Positions 28,102 to 37,136 are shown, counted from the stretch's first letter. The stretch: DNA of 64,000 nucleotides from JAAYZX01 sp040770645 (GCA_040770645.1 JAXGIS010000008.1:31413-95412), one strand, 5' to 3'. Translations and numbers: made by a program. Notes: a model not told the origin generated them from the letters alone.

Positions 28102-28911
28102 CTACTCGAGCAACATCCTGTCCACAGCCAAGGTCTCGCCGCTCACCTGGTGAAACTTCTCCACTAGGTCGGCCACAGTCAGCGTGTCTTTCTGGGCACT
28201 GTTGACGTCTAAGATGATTCGGCCGGCATGCATCATGATGAGGCGGTTGCCCCATTGAAGCGCGATCTCCATGTTGTGCGTGACCATCAACGTGGTCAAC
28301 CGGCATTGATGCACGATTTTGCCGGTGAGGTCCATGATGGTGGATGCCACTTTGGGATCCAAAGCGGCAGTGTGCTCGTCCAACAACAGAAGCCGCGGCT
28401 CCGCTACCGTGGCCATGAGCAGCGATATGGCCTGCCGTTGCCCGCCTGACAGCTTGTTCACCTGTGTGGTCAAGCGTCCTTCCAAACCCATGCCCAACTC
28501 GGCCAGGCGTTCTCTCATCAGCTTCTTCAACTTGGCCGGCACGCCCGGCCGCAGGCTCCGCCGGCGGCCGCGTAAGTAAGCCATGGCCATGTTCTCTTGA
28601 ATCGACATGGAGGGGGCGGTACCCGCCCGCGGATCCTGGAAGACCCGACCGATCAACCTGGCTCGCTTGTGCTCGGGCAGGCGGGTCAGGTCCTCACCCT
28701 CCAACCAGACGGCTCCGGCCGTGAGCGGAAGGGTGCCGGCGATGGCGTTGAGCAAAGTGGTCTTGCCGGATCCGTTAGAACCAATCACCGTCACGAAATC
28801 GCCCGGGTTCACGTGGAGGCTGAGGTCGCGCAGCGCCACCACCTCGTTCACGGTGTTCGAGAAGAACACCTTGCGCAGGTCTTTGGCAAATAGACCGGAC
28901 AGGGCGTTCAC
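28102..28911 (-). CDS. ABC importer ATPase of the TrpXYZ-type system
   Basis: 269 residues: Walker A GSNGSGKTT, Q-loop VFQDPRAGTAPSMSIQENMA (typical of this class), signature LSGGQRQAISLLMATVAEPR, Walker B LLLDEHTAALDPK (Glu-His rather than Glu-Pro) and H-loop MVTHNMEIA. The three-gene set ATPase-permease-binding protein matches the uncharacterised importers (COG1101/4120/2984 types), some of which import tryptophan or tyrosine. It overlaps the permease stop (28908) by four bases. Confidence 0.9.
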   Translation of the reverse strand: MNALSGLFAKDLRKVFFSNTVNEVVALRDLSLHVNPGDFVTVIGSNGSGKTTLLNAIAGTLPLTAGAVWLEGEDLTRLPEHKRARLIGRVFQDPRAGTAPSMSIQENMAMAYLRGRRRSLRPGVPAKLKKLMRERLAELGMGLEGRLTTQVNKLSGGQRQAISLLMATVAEPRLLLLDEHTAALDPKVASTIMDLTGKIVHQCRLTTLMVTHNMEIALQWGNRLIMMHAGRIILDVNSAQKDTLTVADLVEKFHQVSGETLAVDRMLLE

Positions 28912-29810
28912 TGCCGCATCACCTTACGTCTCACCGCAGGCAGAGACAGAGCCACCACCACCAACAGGGCCGTGAACAACTTCAAATCCATGGGGGCGAT
29001 GCCCAGCCGCAGGCTTATGGAGATGAGGAGACGGAACACGATAGAACCACCGATCACGCTGAAGAGCACCCAGGCAATGCTCCTGACTCCAAATAGCACT
29101 TCACCGATGATGACCCCGGCCAACCCGGCCACGATGGTGCCGATGCCCATGCCCACGTCGGCGAATCCCTGGTATTGGGCCACCAACGACCCGCTCAGCG
29201 CCACAAGGCCGTTGGCCAGAGCCAACCCAATCACGCGCACCACGTTGGTGTTGACGCCCAAGGACCGGATCATCTGCTCGTTGTCGCCGGTGGCCTGCAG
29301 CACAAGGCCCACCTCTGTGTGCAGGAACCAATCCAGCACGTATTTGACCACCAGCATCAATATGGCCAGAGCCAGAATAACCCACCAACCGGTCATGTTC
29401 ACCGCCAACCAATCGCCCATCTGATCGAAGACATTCGGCTTGCCCAGCAGGGGAACGTTGCTTCCCCGCATGATGCGCAGGTTGGTGGTATACAAGGCGG
29501 TCATCACCAAGATACCGGCCAGCAGCTTGGGACCGTAGTTGGTGGAGCTGCCGTCACCCGACTTCAGGAGGAGGTGGAGTCCTCCCGTCACCAGCCCGGC
29601 GATCAACCCGGCCACGGTGCCCGCCACCGTGGCCAGCCAGGGGGAGTAGCCGGCCGTGATAACAGAGGCCGTCACCGCCGCCCCCAGGGGGAGACTGCCG
29701 TCGACCGTCAGGTCGGGGAAGTCCAGAACCCGGAAGGTGATGAACACCCCAAGCACCATGAAGCCGTAAAGAAGTCCCTGCTGGAGCGCAGTGATTATCA
29801 GCGTCTGCAC
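28908..29810 (-). CDS. ABC importer permease of the TrpXYZ-type system
   Basis: 300 residues, about nine membrane helices: QQGLLYGFMVLGVFITFRVL at the N-terminus with DFPDLTVDGSLPLGAAVTA, a signature of this permease class; EVGLVLQATGDNEQMIRSLG is the cytoplasmic coupling loop. It follows the binding-protein gene after a 124-bp gap holding a hairpin, and overlaps the ATPase gene. Confidence 0.9.
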   Translation of the reverse strand: MQTLIITALQQGLLYGFMVLGVFITFRVLDFPDLTVDGSLPLGAAVTASVITAGYSPWLATVAGTVAGLIAGLVTGGLHLLLKSGDGSSTNYGPKLLAGILVMTALYTTNLRIMRGSNVPLLGKPNVFDQMGDWLAVNMTGWWVILALAILMLVVKYVLDWFLHTEVGLVLQATGDNEQMIRSLGVNTNVVRVIGLALANGLVALSGSLVAQYQGFADVGMGIGTIVAGLAGVIIGEVLFGVRSIAWVLFSVIGGSIVFRLLISISLRLGIAPMDLKLFTALLVVVALSLPAVRRKVMRQ

Positions 29811-29857
29811 TAGTGGCTTACTCCGTCGAAGATCAAGGGCGGTCCCGGCTTCTGACG

Positions 29858-29893
29858 GGTCGACGGAGCCAGTACTTCGTGGCTCCGCCGACC
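29858..29893 (-). terminator. Hairpin between binding-protein gene and permease of the TrpXYZ-type operon
   Basis: GGTCGACGGAGCC (29858-29870) pairs with GGCTCCGCCGACC (29881-29893), 13 bp with one G-T wobble and a 10-base loop. It lies between the binding-protein stop (29935) and the permease start (29810), in the same position as the hairpins in the other two importers of the window. Confidence 0.6.
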
Positions 29894-29934
29894 TGTCATG
29901 ATGGTCTTAGATGAATAATGTTGTTCGTTAATCG

Positions 29935-30993
29935 TTAGAATGTGGTATTGGCTTTGGCCTTCAGCGCATCGGGGATAGTGACTCCCATCGCTGCCGCGGC
30001 GGCCAGGTTGATGGCCAGCTGAAGATTCTGCGCATACTGAACGGGAATCTTGGCGATGGATGTGCCCTGCAGGATCTGCGCCGCGATGTTGCCGGCCTGG
30101 ACACCGTGATCGTGGTAATCAAAGGCATACGCCGCCACGGCACCCGCCTCCACCGTGCCGATATCACCGGCCACCAGGGCGATCTTGTTCTCCTGGCAGA
30201 CTTTGACCACGCTCTCGATGGCCGAAACCACGGTGTTGTCGGTCAGAACGGAGATGGCCTCGCACCGCCCCACCAAAGACTGAGCGGCTGCCAGAACCTC
30301 AGCCGAGCTTGCAGCGGAAGCCTCCACCACCTTCAGGCCCATGGCCTCAGCGGCGGCCTTCTCCTGGTTGACCAGTGTCACCGAGTTGGTCTCTCCGGCG
30401 TTGTAGAGCAAACCTATGGTCTTCACATCGGGCACGAGTTCTTTGATCAGCTCAAGGTGGGGCTGGACGGGCAACAGGTCGGAGCAGCCGGTGACGTTTC
30501 CTTCGGGAGCGCCTGCGTCTTTGACCAACCCTGCCGCAACCGGGTCGGTAACGGCCGCAAAGACGATCGGGATGGTGGTTGTGGCTTTGGCCGCCGCCTG
30601 GCTGGTAGGCGTGGCCACCGAGTAGATCAGGTCAACTTTGTCACCCGCGAATTTCTGAGCAATGGTGGCGGCAACGGCCGGCTCGCCCTGGGCGTTCTGC
30701 CTATCGAAGGTTATGTTCTTGCCCTCCACGTACCCCGCGGCAGCCAGAGCTTCAATGAACCCCGTCACCGCGGCATCGAGAGCCGGGTGGGTGACAATCT
30801 GGGCAATGCCGATGCGGTACACCTTGGCTGCCTCAGTGGTGGCGGTATCACCTGCAGTCGTCGTAGTATCAGCGGCAGTGGTGGTAGTGTCGCCTGCAGT
30901 GGTGGTGGTGGATCCACCACAGCCCGCTACGAGGAACATAAGAACGACCAAAGCTAGGATGGCGACGGCCACTGGTTTGAATTTCAAATGCAT
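29935..30993 (-). CDS. TrpX-type ABC substrate-binding lipoprotein
   Basis: 352 residues from the ATG at 30993 (MHLKFKPVAVAILALVVLMF) with lipobox LVAGC. After the acylated Cys there is a linker of repeated TTTTAGD/TTTTAAD units (about 35 residues), then an ABC_sub_bind fold: IGIAQIVTHPALDAAVTGFI, GYVEGKNITFDRQNAQGEP and PIVFAAVTDPVAAGLV. This matches the TrpX/COG2984 family. The frame extends 28 codons upstream to 31077, but the signal peptide starts at 30993, with GGGGGAAAGGAAC as ribosome site. Confidence 0.92.
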   Translation of the reverse strand: MHLKFKPVAVAILALVVLMFLVAGCGGSTTTTAGDTTTTAADTTTTAGDTATTEAAKVYRIGIAQIVTHPALDAAVTGFIEALAAAGYVEGKNITFDRQNAQGEPAVAATIAQKFAGDKVDLIYSVATPTSQAAAKATTTIPIVFAAVTDPVAAGLVKDAGAPEGNVTGCSDLLPVQPHLELIKELVPDVKTIGLLYNAGETNSVTLVNQEKAAAEAMGLKVVEASAASSAEVLAAAQSLVGRCEAISVLTDNTVVSAIESVVKVCQENKIALVAGDIGTVEAGAVAAYAFDYHDHGVQAGNIAAQILQGTSIAKIPVQYAQNLQLAINLAAAAAMGVTIPDALKAKANTTF

Positions 30994-31030
30994 GCTGTTC
31001 CTTTCCCCCAGATTAAGACCAATGTCGGCT

Positions 31031-31060
31031 ATTGTAAGCCGGTGCCCCAAACGACTACAA
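31031..31060 (-). promoter_or_regulatory. Candidate sigma-70 promoter for the TrpXYZ-type operon
   Basis: On the minus strand TTGTAG (31060-31055) and TACAAT (31036-31031) are separated by 18 bp and lie about 40 bp upstream of the binding-protein ATG. Short repeats GCACCGRCTT sit on both elements. Confidence 0.45.
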
Positions 31061-31235
31061 GTCGGTGCTCCACCCAAGCGCGTGAATATGCTCTATTCCG
31101 CGCGCCGCCCACCGAATGGTTTGTGGCGCAAACCATGCCCATACACCCGATCCTGGGTCCCGCACGCCAGGCATAGCCCCCTCCGACATCACCACTTCCC
31201 AATGGAGGGCAGACGGGGGCTGCGCACCGCACCTG

Positions 31236-31712
31236 TCAGTGTCCTCGTGCATCATCGTCCTGAGGGCAGGGAACCTGATTCTGCTTTGCGTCCTGGGGAG
31301 CAAGATCTCGGAACGCGTGGGCGTACCGGGTTTGCTGGTGTTCCCCTCTCAACTGCAGAACACTGCAACCCCGGCACTCCTCGTCTACGCTTTTCTCACG
31401 ATCGTGGCCTGCCCGCTGGGGGTCACGGCCTGTCTCCGTAACCTCCGTGCTGTCCCAGGGGCGAACGCCGATGCCTCTGGCCCGGAAGTTGAGGGTCGAT
31501 GTACCGCTCGCCGTGAGACCCGGTCACCTCGTATCGCCGGCCTCACACTGCCCCGGAGAACGCTGATTGTGCTCATTCGGCGAAGGAACGAGTCTATAAT
31601 CCCGCGTGCAGATACAGTCCCAGCACCTCGCGATTCCCTGTTGCTGTTGGGAGCCGAAGGTGAGCTTCGTGAGGTAGAGCAAATGCTCACCAGACGCGAG
31701 ACTATGGATTAG
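31236..31712 (+). pseudogene. Internally deleted NhaP2/CvrA-type K+(Na+)/H+ antiporter remnant
   Basis: A single open frame joins three separate parts of a CPA1 antiporter. Near 31251 is the first helix, LILLCVLGSKISERVGVPGL. Next is a later membrane segment, ATPALLVYAFLTIVACPLGV. At the end (about 31560-31700) is the C-terminal RCK_C/TrkA-C domain with VLIRRRNESIIPRADTV and PRDSLLLLGAEGELREVEQM. A full protein has about 500 residues and twelve helices; only about 155 remain, so the ion path is gone. Unlike other broken genes here it is not explained by single-base errors. The upstream open frame to 31116 has no antiporter resemblance. Confidence 0.6.
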
Positions 31713-31786
31713 CGATGGGCCGGCGCAGACCTCACGGGCGCACCGGCAGACCCGCAGCCGATACATCCCGCTCACGGAGAGGAGCC

Positions 31787-32131
31787 ATGAACCAAACCGT
31801 TGCCGCCTTCGGCGCACTTGGACTTGCCATAGCCTTCGAAGTCACGGGCACCGCGTTCCTGCAAGGGTCCCAGCAGTTCACCAAGCTCGTCCCCACCGTG
31901 CTCATGGCCGTCTGCTACGTGGCGTCGTTCTACTTCTTGTCGCACACGCTGAAAACCATTCCCGTGGGGCTCGCCTACGCAATATGGAGCGGCCTGGGCG
32001 TGGTGCTCATCTCCTTGATAGGCTGGCTGGTCTTCCGGCAGTCCTTGGATTTGGCCGCCGTCATCGGGCTGGCTTTCATAATCGTCGGCGTCATCATCGT
32101 CAACGCCTTCTCCAAGTCACTCACCCACTGA
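31787..32131 (+). CDS. Small multidrug resistance (SMR/EmrE-like) efflux protein
   Basis: 114 residues with four membrane helices and the SMR signature: the conserved membrane Glu in LGLAIAFEVTGTAFLQGSQQ, and LAYAIWSGLGVVLISLIGWL in helix 3. It exports cationic drugs or quaternary amines, or guanidinium in some subfamilies, in exchange for protons as a dimer. GAGAGGAG just before the ATG at 31787 fixes the start. Confidence 0.94.
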   Translation: MNQTVAAFGALGLAIAFEVTGTAFLQGSQQFTKLVPTVLMAVCYVASFYFLSHTLKTIPVGLAYAIWSGLGVVLISLIGWLVFRQSLDLAAVIGLAFIIVGVIIVNAFSKSLTH

Positions 32132-32294
32132 CGATTCAAGTGCAGCAGCGATATCGCGGTCGGGCCGTCGGAGCGCCCAGCACTCCCACCCTCGCGTACA
32201 GGATCACCCTGTAGGCTGCTCAGAGACCCTGTTCGAGAGGCCTGATCCTCGTTTCCCTATGCTCCGCGCCGCTGTCCGCCGGCGTTTTGTCTTC

Positions 32295-33539
32295 TCACGG
32301 GGTCATGGATGGAGAAGCTTTCGTGAAGGCCCCCACCGAACACCGGTCCGCCGCCACCATGAGCGACCGCAACTCGTTCAGGGCATACATGAGAGCGTCG
32401 ATGTCGTCAGGGGTGTTGTAGTAATGCCATGCCGTCCGCAGGTTGCCGTCACGACTGGTCACTATGATGTCTCTCTTGGCCAGTTCGGGAACGGCCCGCT
32501 CCACATCCAGGCAGCGAATGGCCACCGCGGGCCCTCGCTTGGCCGGGTCCTGCGGGGTGGCAACCACGAACCCTTCAGACTCCAACGCCGCCATCAGGGT
32601 TGCCGTGAGATGATCGATCCATGCCCCTATGGGTCCCAACCCATACGACCTGATCAAGTTGATCCCGGCCAGGCTGTCGTAGACGGCGGGCACGGCCGGA
32701 GTCCCGGTTTGAAACTTCCGCGCATCTCCTGCCTCAATGTGGCGCTCCACCTGGAAGTTCCCCGGGTCTTCCTGGCCGAACCATCCGGTGAACGCAGGAT
32801 GTAGATCCCCGAGGATCTCCTTTCGAACGTACATCAAGGTCACGCCCGCTGATCCCAATAGGTACTTGAGCGTGCCGGTGACCAGAACATCGATACCATC
32901 CTGGCGCACATTGACAGGCCGCGAGCCGCAACTCTGATAGTCATCCACCATGAAGTAGGCGCCAACCTCATGTGCGCGTTGCGCTACCTGGGGAAGATCG
33001 AGCCGATGCCCATTCTTGTAGCAAACATGGGAAACCGATACCAGGCGCACCTGATCATCCAGGGCTTCATCGAACGCTTGGGGAAGGATTTCCTGGTTGG
33101 AATCCGGGTGTACCCGGCGGATCTGGGCACCCCGCGTCGCCTGCGCGTGCCACAGGTGAGTCACCGACGGGAAGCTATAGTCGTCGAATACAACGGCCGG
33201 CCGCGATTTCCAATCGAAACATGAGGCGATCATAGCCAACGCCTGCGTTGCCGAGAAGCAAACGGCAATCTCTTCCACCTCGGCGCCAATCAGATCGGCA
33301 AAAGCGGCGCGCAGTTCCTCGTGCTTGGCTACCCACAGGTCCCAGGGAGCCCCACCTACCCGCCAGCTCTCGAGATACTCTCTGTTGGCCTCGATGACGA
33401 CATCGCTGATAGCCGCTTTGGAGTTGCTGGCCAAATGCACTTTCGTGGCCAAGGTCGGGAAGTGCTTCCGAAAGGCAAGGACATCGCCCGGTATGGTGTG
33501 AGGCGACACAGACGTGGGAGATGGGTTGGCCTGACTCAC
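32295..33539 (-). CDS. Class V PLP-dependent aminotransferase (cysteine desulfurase/kynureninase-like fold)
   Basis: About 414 residues, fold type I. ATQALAMIASCFDWKSRPAV binds the cofactor phosphate, VGAYFMVDDYQSCGSRPVNV has the PLP Asp, and TGTLKYLLGSAGVTLMYVRK contains the Schiff-base Lys. The closest look is to the selenocysteine lyase/isopenicillin epimerase group; the substrate is not clear. GGAGG eight bases before the GTG at 33539 supports that start, though the frame stays open to 33611. That GTG overlaps a TGA of a frame upstream (GTGA). Confidence 0.88.
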   Translation of the reverse strand: MSQANPSPTSVSPHTIPGDVLAFRKHFPTLATKVHLASNSKAAISDVVIEANREYLESWRVGGAPWDLWVAKHEELRAAFADLIGAEVEEIAVCFSATQALAMIASCFDWKSRPAVVFDDYSFPSVTHLWHAQATRGAQIRRVHPDSNQEILPQAFDEALDDQVRLVSVSHVCYKNGHRLDLPQVAQRAHEVGAYFMVDDYQSCGSRPVNVRQDGIDVLVTGTLKYLLGSAGVTLMYVRKEILGDLHPAFTGWFGQEDPGNFQVERHIEAGDARKFQTGTPAVPAVYDSLAGINLIRSYGLGPIGAWIDHLTATLMAALESEGFVVATPQDPAKRGPAVAIRCLDVERAVPELAKRDIIVTSRDGNLRTAWHYYNTPDDIDALMYALNELRSLMVAADRCSVGAFTKASPSMTP

Positions 33540-33900
33540 GAGTGCATCCTCCAGTTGTTTCGCGAACAGTTCCGGTACAAGTTCACCGACGGCGGCGCCG
33601 GCTGTATCCATGACGATAACAGACGGCGGCCACTCGCGTCGGAAATGACCCAGTTACCGCCCACCACTTCAACCGACGGTTGCACATCGACGGCCGCCAG
33701 AATGACGGACGCCGGCCCACACACCCCACAGACAAACGCGGCAAAATACCGTAGCCGGGGACGGCATTGTAGTGCCGATGACTCGGGACGACCCAATGCG
33801 GACCCTCTCCCACGCCACTAGGGTAGCTCGGGGGATGCTCTCTACCCTGGTTCACCGCAGCGCGGAAACCCTGCCACATGCCGTCTGACAATCCTGTAGG
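33540..33900 (-). other. 360-bp stretch with a possible small frameshifted gene, unknown
   Basis: On the minus strand one frame (33796 down) reads YFAAFVCGVCGPASVILAAV, VDVQPSVEVVGGNWVISDA; after about 33620 the neighbouring frame reads VIVMDTAGAAVGELVPELFA. Together they have the look of a small alpha/beta protein of about 85 residues broken by one or two indels, ending at a TGA that overlaps the aminotransferase GTG. I do not recognise it. From 33800 to 33900 I see nothing. Confidence 0.3.
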
Positions 33901-33982
33901 TACCGGAGGCGGGACTCGAACCCGCACGGGCATAGCCCTACGGTGTTTAAGACCGTTGCGTCTGCCATTCCGCCACTCCGGC
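33901..33982 (-). tRNA. tRNA-Leu (anticodon TAA)
   Basis: 82 nt on the minus strand. The acceptor GCCGGAG pairs with CTCCGGT (one G-T). The anticodon stem ACGGT/ACCGT encloses loop CTTAAAC, giving anticodon TAA for UUA. A long variable arm (GGGCTATGCCC), typical of class II tRNAs, and the T-loop GTTCGAGTC are present. No CCA is encoded. Confidence 0.95.
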
Positions 33983-34118
33983 ACGGCACTAGAGATTAAT
34001 GTACCATCCTCGCCCGCCACGTTTCGGATGGTGGGTCGTTCACATTCGACCCGTGTGCTAATTCTCACCGTCAAGTTGAGGATGATCCTACTCGTTGCCC
34101 GGCGCCTCGTCTCTCTGT

Positions 34119-35657
34119 TCAGACCGTCACTGCCAGAAAGCCATCGAGGAGATCGCGCTCAGACACCAGGACCAATCCATATCCCAAGATATCCATCGCC
34201 TGAAGTAGTATCTCTGCACCCGCTACGATCACGTCTGCCCGTCCCGGCTGCATGACGGCGAGAGCCGCCCGCTCCGGCGGACTCAAGCTTGCCAGCCGCT
34301 CAATCGCTTGCTCAATCTGCTCGCGACTCAACATGGTGTGGTGGACTGCGTCTGGGTGGTAGCGTTCCAACCCCAGTACCAGGGCGGCCAACGTGGTGGC
34401 CGTGCCCCCCACGGCCACCAGCGTCTCAGCCCCCATGAAAGCCGAGGCCTCTGCCGCCACCAACCCGCGCACGTAGCGACGCAGGGCATCGCGTTCATGG
34501 TCCACAGGGGGATCGGCCCGCAAGAAGCGTTCGGTATCGCGCACACAACCGCACTCGTAGCTGCGCACACGCGGGATGCCGCTGTGGTCGAGGCGCGCCA
34601 GCTCGGTACTCCCGCCGCCCACATCGATCACAGCCGAATCACCCGGCACGTCGAGGGTGGCCCCCAGGAGGGCCAGGCGCGCTTCCATTTCTCCGGACAC
34701 AACCCCGGCGGAGATATCAACCTCAACACCCAACCGAGCAATGACCTCGGCGCCATCCGCAGCTCCCCGCGCCGCACTGGTACCCACCAGGTTGATACGA
34801 CCCGCCCCCAACAGGCGCGCTTCCTCCACGTACTCGGCCACTGCCGCTTTGGTGCGCGCCACGGCATCCACAGACAGGTTCCCTCCTGCCACCAAGCCCT
34901 CACCCAAGCGGGTAACCCGGGCGTGGCGGACAACCGGGATCGGTGCGCCTACGCGCACATGTTCCCCACTACCCTCCAGAGGTAGGTCGGCGACGAGCAG
35001 CCGAACCGAGTTCGTACCCACATCTATGACCGCTCTACGTGCCAAGCGTGGCCGGCCCTCCAGACAGCGGGCGTCTTGGCACCAGAGGTCTTGCGCTGCA
35101 CCCAACAGCCCCACCCACGACACCTGCGCCCCCTGCCCTGACTGCGACGTGTGAGAAGCGGAGGCGGGCGCACCGGGCTCCTTCACCGGCGCCAGGCGCA
35201 ACTCGACTCCACTCACCATGGCAGCCAGCACCGCCGCAGTGTATGCGTGAAGGCACGACGCCGTCGTGGGATCACGTGGTCCGCCTATGCCCGCGTCGAG
35301 TACGGCTCCACCGTCGCTGGGGGGGCCCGGCGCCGCCAGCCGCCCCCGCCGGGCCCCATACCAAGCCTGCAGCCCCTCAAGGACGGCCGCCACCTCGGCG
35401 TCGTGGGCAGCCAACCAACGCAAACGTGCCACACCCCCACCCGCTTCCTCCCTGGAGACGCTGCTGACAGCCGACGGACACGTCAGGTAAAACGTGGTGG
35501 GGAAAGGCTCACCTGTGTCCAGATAAGGGCAGGTCACGATCACGGCCGGCGCCCCATGAGGGCACCACACCGAGACGTCCACCACACCCCGGGCGGGCCT
35601 TCCCAGCTGCCGTTCCAGGATCATGGCCAGGTCGGCCTCCCCGGCCCCCTCGATCAT
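34119..35657 (-). CDS. DUF501 domain fused to Ppx/GppA exopolyphosphatase
   Basis: 512 residues. Residues 1 to about 170 are a DUF501 domain (MILERQLGRPARGVVDVSVW, GEPFPTTFYLTCPSAVSSVS). From about residue 200 follows a Ppx/GppA phosphatase: AVIDVGTNSVRLLVADLPLE, NLVGTSAARGAADGAEVIAR, SAVIDVGGGSTELARLDHSG, ETLVAVGGTATTLAALVLGL, the ASKHA-fold phosphate motifs. It probably hydrolyses polyphosphate and/or pppGpp. In many actinobacteria DUF501 and ppx are separate neighbours of eno and ftsB-like genes; here they form one frame. The ATG at 35657 overlaps the deacetylase stop. Confidence 0.9.
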   Translation of the reverse strand: MIEGAGEADLAMILERQLGRPARGVVDVSVWCPHGAPAVIVTCPYLDTGEPFPTTFYLTCPSAVSSVSREEAGGGVARLRWLAAHDAEVAAVLEGLQAWYGARRGRLAAPGPPSDGGAVLDAGIGGPRDPTTASCLHAYTAAVLAAMVSGVELRLAPVKEPGAPASASHTSQSGQGAQVSWVGLLGAAQDLWCQDARCLEGRPRLARRAVIDVGTNSVRLLVADLPLEGSGEHVRVGAPIPVVRHARVTRLGEGLVAGGNLSVDAVARTKAAVAEYVEEARLLGAGRINLVGTSAARGAADGAEVIARLGVEVDISAGVVSGEMEARLALLGATLDVPGDSAVIDVGGGSTELARLDHSGIPRVRSYECGCVRDTERFLRADPPVDHERDALRRYVRGLVAAEASAFMGAETLVAVGGTATTLAALVLGLERYHPDAVHHTMLSREQIEQAIERLASLSPPERAALAVMQPGRADVIVAGAEILLQAMDILGYGLVLVSERDLLDGFLAVTV

Positions 35658-36697
35658 CGCACCGCCTCGGCGAAGGCAACTTCGCCCATACCCGGAGAGA
35701 TCCTTACCCGAGGCAGCTCCATGATGCGATCCGGATGCAGATCCTTGCCCGGCTTGGTGGTGACCGCCATAAGGTAACCCGCATCGCGCGCCGCAGCCAC
35801 AACCCGCTCGTCGTATGCGCCGGCGGGGTAGCACAGGGCGAAAGGCGTCCGACCCGTCTCCTCCTCGATAGTGGCACGTGAGCCGACCAGTTCCGCCACG
35901 AGCTTCTTTTCACTGATGGCGCGCAAATCCGAGTGGAATGCCGTGTGCGACTGCACGGACATGCCCGCCTCCACCATTTCCCGGACCATGTCCCACGTCA
36001 TGTACCCGGGGCGGCCGATCTCTTCCGTGATAACGAAGAACGTGGCCACGAACCCATGTTCTTTGAGAAGAGGGAAGGCCACCGTATAGTTGTCGAGACC
36101 CCCGTCGTCGAAGGTGATGGCCACCGCTTGGCTCTGGTAGGGGGTACCCTCGGCCATGGCCAAGTAGAGGGTTCCCAAATCGACCGTGCGGTAGCTGTGT
36201 GAGGCCAGATACTCCAACTGGCTGCGGAACTCCGGCGTGCGCACGGTCAGGCTGTCCGCATACGGCCCCATGGGCGGAGGCTCGGCGTCCACGTAGTGGT
36301 ACATGAGGATGGGGATATGAACCTCAACGGCTTCTGCCGGCAGTGTTGACGGGAGCGTACTCGCGGCGCCGATACCGACGTCCGACTGCGCCATACCAGG
36401 GTGCGGAGTGGTGACCGGGCTGATGATGGACGAAACCCCGGCCCCGCCACCACCGCCCATCCGAGGGCCTCCTTGTGCCGCAACCCCGGCCAAGTCGACT
36501 TGACCACCGATCATCTCACCGGTGGGACGGGCAGGTGGTCGAACAGTCACCAGCGCTCCCACGCCCACCACAGCCACGATGAGGAGAGCCAGGACGAGTA
36601 GGGAGACGAACAGACCGCTACTCGAACGCCCCGCGGATGCGGTCGACGAGGCGCTCCAGGACGCCTTTCGCCCGGTCTGGATCGAGCCCCTCGTCAT
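35654..36697 (-). CDS. Membrane-anchored polysaccharide deacetylase (NodB-like)
   Basis: 347 residues: an N-terminal membrane anchor (GLFVSLLVLALLIVAVVGVG, residues 28-47), a Gly/Ser/Pro linker to about residue 120, then a CE4 domain with ILMYHYVD, AITFDDGGLDNY (catalytic/metal Asp-Asp), QSHTAFHSDL (metal His pair H-x3-H) and FALCYPAGAYDE. It likely removes acetyl groups from cell-wall glycan outside the membrane. The frame's ATG at 36697 overlaps the FtsB-like gene by 80 bp; no better start was found between the two, so the exact N-terminus is uncertain. Confidence 0.9.
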   Translation of the reverse strand: MTRGSIQTGRKASWSASSTASAGRSSSGLFVSLLVLALLIVAVVGVGALVTVRPPARPTGEMIGGQVDLAGVAAQGGPRMGGGGGAGVSSIISPVTTPHPGMAQSDVGIGAASTLPSTLPAEAVEVHIPILMYHYVDAEPPPMGPYADSLTVRTPEFRSQLEYLASHSYRTVDLGTLYLAMAEGTPYQSQAVAITFDDGGLDNYTVAFPLLKEHGFVATFFVITEEIGRPGYMTWDMVREMVEAGMSVQSHTAFHSDLRAISEKKLVAELVGSRATIEEETGRTPFALCYPAGAYDERVVAAARDAGYLMAVTTKPGKDLHPDRIMELPRVRISPGMGEVAFAEAVR

Positions 36698-37136
36698 CGA
36701 CGCGGTGCGCGGTGGTCGTAGCTGTGGTGGTTGGGCCGTCGTTACCGTCTCCCTCCACGATGAACATCTCTTCTCCCGGTCTTACGTACCCCAAGTCTTT
36801 GCGCGCCTTCACCTCCAGCCGGCGGGGCGCCGCGAGATACTCGGTCTCGGCCCGTGCCGCCTCCACGTCCTCCTTGGCTGCAGCCAGCGCCTGGCTCTGC
36901 TCCGTCCAAGCCGCCCGCGCGCGCAACAGGTCCACGGCCGGCCCGCGGTTCACCGCTACCGCTACCGCCACCAGAACCATCACCAAAACAAGATACACGA
37001 CCCTGCGGGCACGGGTCCCGCGGCTCCGCGCCGTCCGCGCTCCTGCCCGGCCCCGTTTCTTGGATCCGGGCGACCTACCAGTGGCACGAACAACACCAGC
37101 AGGGGCGGAGGACGAGGTTGTGCGACGTTGGGCCAT
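36618..37136 (-). CDS. FtsB/DivIC-type septum formation initiator
   Basis: About 172 residues: a basic cytoplasmic N-terminus (RGRAGARTARSRGTRARR), one membrane helix (VVYLVLVMVLVAVAVAVNRG), a coiled coil (TEQSQALAAAKEDVEAARAE) and the family motif ARKDLGYVRPGEEMFIVEG. FtsB/DivIC stabilises the FtsL-FtsQ division complex. An in-frame ATG at 37154 is also possible. It sits between pyk and the deacetylase in the usual eno-linked actinobacterial neighbourhood. Confidence 0.88.
   Translation of the reverse strand: MAQRRTTSSSAPAGVVRATGRSPGSKKRGRAGARTARSRGTRARRVVYLVLVMVLVAVAVAVNRGPAVDLLRARAAWTEQSQALAAAKEDVEAARAETEYLAAPRRLEVKARKDLGYVRPGEEMFIVEGDGNDGPTTTATTTAHRVDDEGLDPDRAKGVLERLVDRIRGAFE

Noticed and set aside
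30830..30920. Short tandem repeats resembling a satellite or CRISPR
   Set aside because: They are ACC/ACT codons of the Thr-rich linker in the binding lipoprotein; there are no spacers.
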